A program made the translations under genes and the position numbers. Shown here in pieces: positions 14,282 to 24,701 of a stretch of DNA of 64,000 nt. The DNA is taken from positions 35,794,527 through 35,858,526 of the forward strand of contig OX485808.1 in assembly GCA_950295325.1 (NCBI GenBank). The letters are read 5' to 3'. The notes under the pieces were generated by a model. It ran no database searches and was not told where the DNA came from. It saw only the letters and a program-made list of their open reading frames with translations. The DNA is from Polytrichum commune. Taxonomy: Eukaryota; Streptophyta; Polytrichopsida; Polytrichales; Polytrichaceae. Numbering within the stretch: position 1 is the stretch's first letter; every line of letters starts with the position of its first letter.

Positions 14282-15263
14282 TCCACGAACATGTTGGAGG
14301 GATGATAAGTACGCTCGTATGCAATCCTTTCCTCTCGCTTGCACGAGGTTTAAGAGGCACTTGTCGTATGTAAATATTGTAGGCTAGTATTTGGTTCAAC
14401 GAAAAATAATTCCAAACAATCAAGCTTATATTTCTTGGAAAAGTTTTAGGGTGAGATGGCCTAAATGAAATAATCATCAAAATGTCTAAATTCTAGGAAA
14501 TTTGGTGCATGGGAACAACCATTACCGAAACATAACACAAGAACAACATAAAACATGGATTTGCATGCAAGATAAATATACATAGACATGTTTTCCTTTT
14601 TTTTATGAGAATGCTTTTACAATCTGCCCCAACCATTTTCTTGAAATTAATTAATTTTTGGGCAAAATTTGCCCAACTTATTATCAACCTATGCTATACC
14701 TCTTGTCCATCCACTATAAAAACTTTACCTTCGCTAGGTTTGTGGTAGATTCATATCAATGACTTCGCCTTGAAAAGATGCAAGATCTGTGAAGCTAAAT
14801 GTAATGTCAAATAAACCAACCCACCTACAAATAGGTTTCTTGATAAAAAAAACAACAACAACAACTCCCTCAACCGTCCATTCCAATCCATCCCCGTAAA
14901 ACTTGCAAGTGGTCTGAGAGGGAAGTGTTGCATACAACTACACTTCTCATCCATCCCACATAAAATCCTTCATCTCTTATAGGTTTGTGGTTGATTCATC
15001 TCAAATGACATCGCCTTGACAATTAACATTTTGATGTCAAATGGACTAGCACAAAAAAACCATCCTTTGTAACATTATCTAGTTGAATATGGAGGGTACA
15101 ATAGGATAGTTGAGTAATATAGATAGGTCCGATTTGATCAATTCATGCAATTAAATCTCCTAGTTGGAGGTTGTAAATTTGATATGTGATCTTTGAGCAA
15201 TTCTTATCCTCAACTTGGCGGATAGAGCAATTTGACCTAACATCGAGTGCTCAACTGATGGAG

Positions 15264-15844
15264 ATCTATCCACCTATCAATGTGCTCCCATCTCTGTCTC
15301 GATGGATGAAGGTGTGTTCCACCAAAAGGTACTTCCATTTGATTTTCGTGAAATCAAGTAGTCTTCCGTTCCTCCAGCCTTACTATTTCTATGCAACGTA
15401 ATGAGCATTCTCAAGGACTTTACATATAGACATGGATGCCTTTACAAATACAATGCTGATCAACCTCACAATCTCTTCATAGTTTGTTCATGGGTACATC
15501 CACATGTTTCATATTGTGTATGGAGGTTTGTGCCCTGATCCAAGCCTATTATTATATGCATATGTTTGTGTGTGGTGGTTGCAGTTGTGCGCAAATTATG
15601 CTATAGGAAAGGACGTGGAAGCCATGAAAGCAGTGGTGGGAGAGGAAGGTTTATCTTCAGAAGATCTGGTAATCTCGGCACTTTCACCCATCCTTATTAT
15701 CACTTCCACTGAGCTTCCATTTCTCAATTCTTTAGGTGTTCATATCCTATACTAATGTATCGCTTGGTGTGACATTGCAGTTGGATTTGGAGTTCCTTTG
15801 ACAAGTTTGAGCGCAAGTGTGTTGCTCAAGGACCTTATGATACC
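15264..15844 (+). pseudogene. V-ATPase subunit B 3' fragment, copy 2 (more decayed)
   Basis: Same gene fragment in block C. Exon-like pieces are 15264-15311 (IYPPINVLPSLSRWMK), 15585-15668 ([20 protein letters not shown]) and 15781-15844. The second exon of copy 1 is missing: about 260 bp of copy 1 (roughly 4929-5186) have no counterpart at 15521. The last exon has an extra T after GGAGTTCC (frameshift) and stops at the codons for PYDT, where it is joined to sequence equivalent to 6470 of block A. The acceptor before 15585 is a normal CAG, and the donor after 15668 (GATCTG/gtaatc) is nearer the ancestral form than that of copy 1. The two copies therefore decayed independently. Confidence 0.8.
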
Positions 15845-16304
15845 TCAAGTGTTTCTCTTGAGTTCCCCACTGGAACTCAAGAGGTACACTTGGTGTAAAA
15901 TTTTATGACTATGTGTGTGCAACCAACAATTAAATGTAGCCTATTGTTTTGCTTTCAGTGTTCAAGGTGAGGGCTATACTTATGTAATTTCTCAAGGTGG
16001 GTTGTTTGATGTGACCCACTCTTTACTGGAAATATGGGAAGGTCCAATGTACCTAGGGGGTGGACTCTTCATGGGAACCTTAAATGACGTGCGTGGGTCG
16101 TTGTTCAATTAAACCCCCTATATACGAGAAATTTATAGAGGAAAGCATATGTAAACATGCTATACATCATGACTTAAATGATCCTTTATTATATACAAAA
16201 TCCACTTTCACTTTTCTGAAGAGAAAGTCGTTGAATGTTTTGCATTCATAGCATGTAACTCCATGATTGTACCAAACAAACAAAGATAAGAGCACACACA
16301 ATAA

Positions 16305-16728
16305 GGGTGAGTTTCTAAGTAGGCCGCTCGCCCACCTGATATAGTGTGAATAAGAACAAACACGCCCATACGCAAATGGAGCATGTTGGGCTAGGGTTCA
16401 TATGTGCCAACTTGCTACTCCCATCTTCTCAAATCTGGCCCGCCTACTAACCTCCTCCTCCCAGTTACCGAGGATGGAGTTCTCGACCATTATTGGTTCT
16501 CTCGAGTCATCAATTGGTCTTAATTCTTTAGCGATCGACACTATTAAGTTAAAAAATTCTTTAGTGGGCTTAACATGACATTCTAGCGGCTTGTGTCAAT
16601 AGCCCTCCACATTCTAGCAAACTGCCTGAATGTGGTTGGATTGCGGCTTGTGCTTAACTTCATGTGAACACCTCCGACCAACTATTATCTAGAATCTAGT
16701 GGGCGACGGCCTAGATGGAAACTCACCC
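16305..16728. mobile_element. Harbinger-like miniature element, complete
   Basis: Left end GGGTGAGTTTCTAAGTAGGC and right end inverse GGGTGAGTTTCCATCTAGGC. Each end is flanked by TAA (16302-16304, 16729-16731), the TWA target duplication typical of PIF/Harbinger elements. 424 bp, no transposase. Confidence 0.75.
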
Positions 16729-19564
16729 TAACTTAGCCATAATCTAAAGAGCATAGCTAAAGGAAACCCGTTGTGAGCCCAAGATTGTGCCCACTCTATA
16801 TTTAATATTGTCTCTCAACTTTAGGGCCCCCTTTTGGATATCTACCTTTGCTTCATTAAATATAATAGCATTTTTAGATGTTCACATTTTTGGCGCACAA
16901 AACATGTAACAACCAACTAACTCAAACAAATCTCCCTTTAAACAATAGTTTTTGTCAATACCAACTGTTCAAAACTCTAACATGGAGCTATAACATTAAC
17001 AATTCCAAGTGCAAAGAGGAAGGCATACAACCCATGCAATTTGTGGATTCAAGGGAATAAAGCATGAATCGCCAATATCCATACCTGTTCACACCCTCTT
17101 CTACAAGACTTACGCAATTTGGCAACATTATTGGCTTTGTATCCAATTTCATGGAGACCCATGTATTTTACCTACATATTCCCCAAGACACCTATTCATA
17201 TTTTTTCCCCTACAATTCATCCATAATATAAATCCATATTTTGAGGTATGTATATTTTGACAAAATCTATTACACATACTACCAAATCTTACATGGTGGT
17301 GGATTGTATCTTTGAACTTGTGGAGTTCAAAACTAAAGACTAAGTGCACCCCCCGAACATCATATTGGTCATGCAGGGCAATGAAGACGTTGCCTCCACC
17401 TCCCTCTCCATTCCATCAAACACAAACAATACATTTATCGTCAATTTTTTCTCCAAACTTTTGGACCACCTTTCACACCTCTACCTCTACTTTTAAAATC
17501 TTAGTAGCATTCTATTTCTAGAGACTATAATGAGATTTTGCCTCCCCTTCATGTATTATGTTCATTCATGCCTCAAGGAAAACCCTTTTCTACACTCACG
17601 GTAGTTTGTACATGGCATGAAGAATGCATCCTAGTTGTGAAGCCTACTTACCTTACTCTCTTTCTTCTCTTAGTGTGGGCCTTATAACTTTGAGCTAATT
17701 ATTTATTGCACCAATCATCTCCTATCCAAATATTAAGAAGCTAAGCACTCTTTGACAACAAAGTCCAAACTCTTGAATAGGAGGAGAAATCATGTCATAA
17801 GCATCCACTTTAGCTACCAAATTGTAGTTGGGTAGACTTTGTACACTCCTTGTTGGCACACTGGCCTTCTTGGTTGCCGAACACATTTGTTGATGTGGCT
17901 TTTGTGAAAGTAATGAACAACTTGATCTCAACTATTGTTTTCTTTATTCTCAAAGCCACTTTGAATGGCAAGAGCATTGACAATATATCCTCTCAATTGG
18001 CAGTATTGAGATTATATTACGTTTACCTATAAAGAAACTTGAAGGAAACACACTTGAGTGTCAACCAAGCTTGTATGGGCCCCATGGGTTGCAAGATGGG
18101 AGCACAAAGTGGGAGTGACTTGCGGCAATGTCATGGTGTTGGCTTTTGGCCGCTTCGAGGTTTGTTGCCAAATGCTCCTATTGACCAAGCAAAACCTTAA
18201 CATAATAGTGAAGGCATTGGTTGCGCCTCTCCCCAATAATCACCCCTACAATACCCAAGTCTTTAGCGTTATATAGTTCTTCGTTACGGTTTGTATTGGG
18301 CAACGATCACCAAGACTAGCGTGGGTCATTCAATTTCATAACTCCCATGCGCCATGAATTCTTCCAATGCACAATCACAATGTGCCAAAATAGACGTGTT
18401 TAATAATTTTGACATAGTTTGGTTGTTGTTGAGCGCATTGTTGAGCGCATTGTTGCACTTGAAATTGGTGGCACTAGTGATATCATAGCGTAAAGAAATT
18501 TAGCATCACCTTGACTATTTCCCACCCCTCACTATTAGCCCACCTTCACTACTTGGGACATTTAGTGTAGACCAAAACCTTCAAATAATTACTAACATAA
18601 GTGGGTATCACTAAGTTGTCCTTGTAGATGGACACCTATGTTTGAGTTACATGTGGTGATGTGTGGATCTAAGAACGAACATAAATATACACGTGTTTCA
18701 AAAGACTTGGAGTACGTGCTCAAATCTTCTTATTTGTTCTTAGTTCAATAGAGAACAGAAGTGGAGAGATCCATATGACCATCTAATTGGGAAAATAATC
18801 TTGACTTGACAATGAATAAGATATTCATACGAGCTGAAAATATCATAAGGAAAATGGGTACGGACACGATTTGAATTTGCTAATGATCTCACACTAATTC
18901 CATATTTTCATCCCCCCAACAAGTGGGTGCAGAGAGAAAAGTGTGTGCTTAAGACCCGCTCACCTTATAATGACATAGAGTGTAACAAAATACGATTTGG
19001 AGAAAGATCTAGTCATAGAGAACGGGCGCATCGACCTGCAGTAGAGATGGATGATAATTGCTCCATGTTTTCATCCACGAACCCATCCATCCATTGGTGG
19101 ACTAATTTTGTCGGGATCGGCCGTGAAGTGTAGAGGTTTATGAATTGTGGGAAAACATTTGTGAATGAATTGGTCGTGGACACACAAAATGAAGCTCAAG
19201 CTCAACAGTATGTGAAGACAAGATATGTGTTGTTGTTGATGAATTCCTTTTTTGGAAGTAATTCCTAGAAAGTAAATGTTGTTGAAACAATTTTATTCTT
19301 TTAATGGGTTTCTTTGATTGAAGCAATAAATTGAAATCAAGTTGCAAATACAGTCAAGTACATGAAGGACTATAACATGATATTTATATTGGTGTATATA
19401 CCCATCATTTCTAGACATGATTGTATTTTCTTTCTCAAATTGTGTTACACACAAGTTACACACACTCACGTTAGTTTGTACGTGGTATGAAGAGTCCATC
19501 CCTTGGGCCAATATATTAGCTCTTAGTTATTGAAACCATTTTAAAAAAAAAAATTAAAATTTCA

Positions 19565-20852
19565 CAATTTTTGGGGCAAAGAACATGTAACAACCAACTA
19601 ATTCAAACAAATCTCCCTCTAAACAAGAATGTTTGCACAAACCAACTCTTTAAAACCCTAACATGGAGCTATAAGATTAGCAATTCCAAGTGCGAAGAGG
19701 AAGGCATACAAACCATGGAATTTGTGGATTTAAGGGAATAAGCCATAATCGCCAATGTCCATACCCGTCCACACCCTCGTCTTCAAGACTGACGCAATTT
19801 GGCAACATTATTGGTCTTGTATTCAATTTCATAGAAACCCATGTATTTTCCCTACAGGTTCCCCAAGACACCTATTCATATATTTCCCTATAATTCATTC
19901 ATAATATAAATCCATATTTCGAGGTATGTATATTTTGACAAAATATATTATGAATACTACCAAATCTTACATGGTGGTGGATTTATGGTGTTGTATCTTT
20001 GAACTTGTGGAGTTCAAAACTAAAGACTAAGTTGCAATTGAATTTTCAATTTGTGCCAAAAAAAGAAAAAGAAAACTAAAGACTAGGTGCACCCGTCATG
20101 CATCGGAATAGCCACAAAGGGGGTTAATGAAGACGTTGCCTCCATCTCCCTCTCCATTCCATCAAACACAAACAACACATATTTGTCAAATTCTTCTCCA
20201 AACTTTTGGACCACGTTTTATACCTCTACCACTACTTTTCACATCTCAATGGTATTTTTGTTTTTAGAATCTATAGTGAAACATTACCTCCCGTTCATGT
20301 ATTATGTTCATTTATGCCTCAAGCAAAACCTCTTTCTACACTCCCGGTAGTTTGTACATGGGATGAAGAGTGCATCCTAGTTGTGAAGCCTACTTACCTT
20401 ACTCTCTTTCATCTCTTAGTGTGGGCCTTATAATAAATTTGAACTAATTATTTATTGCACTTGAGCGCATTGTTGTACTTGAAATTAGTGGCACTAGTAA
20501 TATCATAGCGTAAAGAAATTTAGTATCACCTTCACTATTTCCCACTCCTCACTATTAGCCCACCTTCACTGAGTGGGAAATTTAGTGTAGACCAAAACCT
20601 TCAAATATTTACTAAGATAAGTGAACTTTAATAAACTGTCCTCATAAATGGACACCTATGTTTGACTTACATGTGGTGATGTGTGGATCTAAGAACGGAC
20701 ATAAAAAGACACGTGTTTCAAAAAACTTGGAGTACGTGCTCAAAACTTCTAAACTATTCTTAGATCAATAGAGAACAGAAGTGGAGAGATCCATATGATC
20801 ATCTAATGGAGAAAACACTATTCACTTGACAATGAATGAGATGTTCATACGA
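19565..20852 (+). repeat. Segmental duplication block D (partial)
   Basis: Matches the second half of blocks A and C: AACAACCAACTAATTCAAAC (19588), GAGGAAGGCATACAAACC (19696), the landmark near 20088, and GGAGTACGTGCTCAAAA (20730). The homology stops abruptly at about 20852, where a 191-bp repeat begins. Confidence 0.65.
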
Positions 20853-21043
20853 GCGGTTGCAGGTTGTGTTTCACTTAGAAGATCAAATTTTTTGGGACAT
20901 CAGAAAATTGGGGTTGGGGAACGTTGGCTATGGCTTGGCTATGGCTAGAAAACTTCACTAGCTTCAGATTCGTGTGCACATTGTGATTGTTAATCATCCT
21001 TCCTTAACTCAAATCTACCCATCTTCTGGACATTCAAAGGATT
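20853..21043. repeat. 191-bp direct repeat, left copy
   Basis: Nearly identical to 22975-23165 (two differences seen: T/C near base 12 and T/C in GTGCACATTG). Left border abuts block D, right border abuts the DUF4378 segment. Confidence 0.85.
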
Positions 21044-22199
21044 GCAAAACATACCCGCTCCGTTCCGTAAATCCAAAGAGTATGCTAAGACAGTGCCAGC
21101 TTAGAGGATTCTTGTGATTGTGCCCGTGTGTTGAGTTTCTTCCCCCACGCATTCTTGTTGTACGTGCATTCGAATGCCTTAGGATTATAAAATTACAAGA
21201 GATTGCACTAAAATCTCATATTTCGGGAATTGCGACAATTTTTTGAGGAAGGCAGCGTGGAGAAGACTAAAAAGATGAGTTAGACGGATTGGTTGAGGAA
21301 CCTTTCATGGTTGGACAGCTCGAATTTCTGAGCATCACGGCAGCTGCGCAGCATTTGTGATCGCGGGAAAACACGAGTAGCTTTAGGTTGTGTAGCATCG
21401 GCTGGTGACAAAGTGGAACCAAATGTTGCACTGTAAATTTTAGTGATCAATAGTGTCAAGTCTGGCCTACTTCGTTGGATCTCCTTCCAACAATTCTGCT
21501 CGTCTAGGTCTTGGCAATGGCAGGTGGCGCTGAAACGGGTTTGGGAAGCTTCCTTTCCACTCACAGCCTGATTCAATCACATGTTCCTACATCCAGTGAT
21601 TTTCAAGAAATAAGTATTCGCGCACCAGAGCTCGTAAATTCTTGTAACCTACTAGAGCTTCTTTAATTATGCCCATAATTTCAGTATCTGAGGACTAAGA
21701 ACATTCTGATTTGCCTTGTAGATGTAAAGAATTAAATGACCTGCATGCAACCATTTCCTCAGACAAAACAACCCCCTCTTTCCTCCTTGAAAGTAAACAT
21801 TCCCGAGTCCCCCTCTATCAGCACTACATCATTCATGCCTGCTGATATTAGTGGTATTGACTATGTACACACACACCTGCAACCTCAGGGACATGTTAAG
21901 ATTTGTCAGCACAAAAGCAGTGGGCTATGCCCCAAGATTGCCGATGGTCAGTAACGAAGTAACCTACTGCGCACTTACGAGATACTAACATGCTCCAGTA
22001 ATCTAAATATTCGTACAGCTTTTAGAAATGTCGGTTTAATGAAGTTGCCACAATTCGCTTAGTATTGAGGATTGTTAAACTTACTTGCTGGAAGTCTCAG
22101 CTGCGGTCTGAAGATGAAGGGATTTTACAAATAATCGGCCATATGGGTCCCTTCAATAACTCTGGCTATAAACATGGAAGCATCTTGATTCGTGCTCAC
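21044..22199. other. Segment between repeats, no gene beyond the DUF4378 piece
   Basis: Downstream (3') side of the DUF4378 fragment. Short open frames exist on both strands without recognisable similarity. May be captured together with the fragment as its 3' flank. Confidence 0.4.
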
Positions 22200-22884
22200 C
22201 TACAAATTTAGGTGTTGCCATTGTGGTCGCACTCCATTATTTTGTGAACATAACTTACCCGGTCGGAATTGAAGGGTTAACTCCTTCACTACTTCCTCCA
22301 GCAAGTCATCATACGTCATATTCTCCAGTTCTACTACCACTTCATCAACTTCTGTTCCAATACTATCCCATTTTGAACTAGGGGAAAGGAAATCCTTGTC
22401 TATAATGTTTTGGACTCTGTCGCAAACACTTTCTGGAATACTGCATGTGATGCTCTCCAGGTCCTCCCAAATCTCATCAATCAAATTCTGCCCCACAGGT
22501 TTCAACTTCACTTGTAATGGTGTCAAACCAACCCACGGCTGTGCACTTGCATACAGAGCCAGTTTCTGTTCTACGAGTTCATTTGCGGAGTCATTGAGGA
22601 GTAGGCGATCCAACAAACGCTTCATAATCTCCACTCCTCCACTTTCATCGCACTTCCTTAAAGGCATGCTGCCATCAACATTGTTAAGGCGTTTGCAATC
22701 CTCTGCATTCTTGTTCTTTCTCCCTTCAAGAATCAAGACATTGTGCATATCCTTTCCTTCTTTGTCTTGATCCGCTAAGGACGACTCAATTTGGTCAATT
22801 TCTGCACTGGTGTCGTGCGGGAGTTGTAAATTTGGATGCAACTTGCTCGACTGCCTACAAGTGTTGCTTCCATGTTCGCAAGGG
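22200..22884 (-). pseudogene. 3' fragment of a DUF4378 (TRM/LONGIFOLIA-like) gene
   Basis: The minus-strand frame is open from about 22884 to a TAG at 22200-22202, about 228 residues. Its C-terminal half shows the DUF4378 pattern: W..IG.EVDEVVVELENMTYDDLLEEVVKEL, preceded by a helix-rich stretch (VEQKLALYASAQPWVGL) and IPESVCDRVQNIIDKDF. DUF4378 ends TRM and LONGIFOLIA family proteins linked to microtubules and cell elongation. There is no ATG at the beginning of the frame; a TAG just upstream could be a splice acceptor, but no upstream exon is visible beyond 22980. The fragment lies between two 191-bp direct repeats and is likely a captured piece. A transcribed partial gene cannot be excluded. 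Confidence 0.6.
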
Positions 22885-22974
22885 CTACCTCATCATGTTA
22901 GGAGCCGTGATGTTTTCCTGTTCACAAGTTCATGCATCGGCTGAGGTTTGCTCTGAAAACTTTGGAATAAGATC

Positions 22975-23165
22975 GCGGTTGCAGGCTGTGTTTCACTTAG
23001 AAGATCAAATTTTTTGGGACATCAGAAAATTGGGGTTGGGGAACGTTGGCTATGGCTTGGCTATGGCTAGAAAACTTCACTAGCTTCAGATTCGTGTGCA
23101 CACTGTGATTGTTAATCATCCTTCCTTAACTCAAATCTACCCATCTTCTGGACATTCAAAGGATT
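22975..23165. repeat. 191-bp direct repeat, right copy
   Basis: Continues on both sides into sequence that has a diverged relative at 30144-30245, so this is probably the original location. One frame reads FHLEDQIFWDIRKLGLGN; I do not recognise the family. Confidence 0.8.
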
Positions 23166-24701
23166 TAATTACAATTCATGAATATGGCTTAGCAGGGGAG
23201 TACCACGAGCTCTTTTGTGATGTCAGTGAGTATGTATTTGGTCAAGTTCTTGGAATTCTCTTTCCTTGTGTTTTGTGCTAGTTTAATGTAACAGTAGCTG
23301 AGATTAAAAAAACTTGTTTTGGAAACCATTCAAAATGGAGGTCCATCATGTGATTGCATTTATAAATTGGGAGTAAACAGGGTGGCCGGATTCTCTAGTG
23401 ATGTGTGTTATAGACGTGGTTGCCTTGACATGGTGGCGTGGAGTTTGATTGTACTCTCCGCATCAGTGTTGTAGATATCTGGCTTTCATTTCCAGGATGA
23501 TGTTTGTATGAACTTGTGGCTGAACATCCTGTTTCTTATCTGGATTTGAGCGTTTCCTCACGTGGTCAGGTTTGCTTTGATTTTCGGATGTGATGGTGAG
23601 ACAGGGAGCTCGTAGAAGTTGCTATCCTTTGAATTCTTTTAATCCCAAAGTGGAAGGATGTGGTATGATATCAGCTCTAATTCTTGTATCCTGTTCGAGT
23701 GCAGATACTCTTCACGGGATATTTTTGCCTTGAACTATTACAGAGCAGGAGGTTGGTTAACGAACTGCTTGAATTTGTAGTTTGTTGTTGGTGGGATCTG
23801 TTGAAGAATTCTGCGTTGCTTGCTAAGTGACTTGATGGCTTAGTTTTATGAGACAAACCATCTTCAAATCTTGTACTGATCGATCCCTAATTTGTGCAAT
23901 GTGGAGTCCGTGTGTAGATCCTCTTCCATCTTTCTTGCCCAAGGTTGTCCAAGTTGGCCATAGAAGCACGTCATGTACTCACGGGGGTCACCTTGTTTAG
24001 GTATGTATGACCTGAAATAAAAGGCTATTTCCAGGGACTCTGCGTTTTTTGTAAATATGTTCAGAATGGATCTACTATACTCTCAAAACGGACCCTAGAT
24101 GTTTTTCATGCTTTTATGATTTTCAGTTGGAACATTAAATGAGACCCTATCGCACCGTGTTTTCTAATTGGATGCCCGTTTAGGAGCCCCCCACCCCCCC
24201 CCCCCCCTCCCCCTTTTTCTTGAGATTGTTCTTAGGCTTATTTTTCAACTGCTGAAAATGAAGTGTATATGTTGCAAAAGGAGGGATAATGTCTGGATAT
24301 GGCATTCTGGGTATTGACGCTCTTTAATGTTGTGATATGTTTGATTGTATTCTAGGTCATGTGGGAGGTTGATGTAAAGCTCAATAGTTTTTTAAGATTA
24401 TGGTGTGCGTTGTGATTTGCTTGATATACTTTAGCCCTTTGGAGTGAAGTAGTTGCCTGGCGGCGTGAGGTGGGTACCCAGATTCCTTCTTCTAGTGCTT
24501 TCGAGAATCATGCAGCTTCACTGTCCTAATTCCAAAAACATGGAGGAAATTGTTAGCTTTACCATGTGCTCAAGCAATTATGTCATCCGAGATTTTATCA
24601 CGCTTAGAGGGAAAGTATGAGCCGTGAGTTGCATGGAAGCACAACATAAATGATATGTTGTCTTGCACCAATCAGGTCAAGGTGGTCATCCAACAAGAGA
24701 C
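23166..24701. other. Intergenic upstream of the TNL gene
   Basis: Bases 23185-23320 resemble 28060-28185 next to the TNL 3' end. Bases 24370-24530 are a further copy of the piece at 5815-5960 and 11395-11570. A poly-C run lies at about 24190-24210. The TNL promoter should be here; I see no distinct element. Confidence 0.4.

Larger units (their letters stand above)
14282..19135 (+). repeat. Segmental duplication block C
   Basis: Third copy: GGAGGGATGATAAG (14295), V-ATPase B fragment copy 2 (15264-15844), the GGGTGAGTTTC element (16305-16728), AACAACCAACTAACTCAAAC (16909), a piece shared with block B (TTGAGTGTCAACCAAGCTTG at 13262 and 18054), GGAGTACGTGCTCAAA (18710) and TGCTTAAGACCCGCTCACC (18946). 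Apart from the V-ATPase remnant, no gene is seen. Confidence 0.7.

Noticed and set aside
22396-22770. 124-codon plus-strand frame
   Set aside because: Antisense to the DUF4378 fragment, which has a recognisable family pattern.
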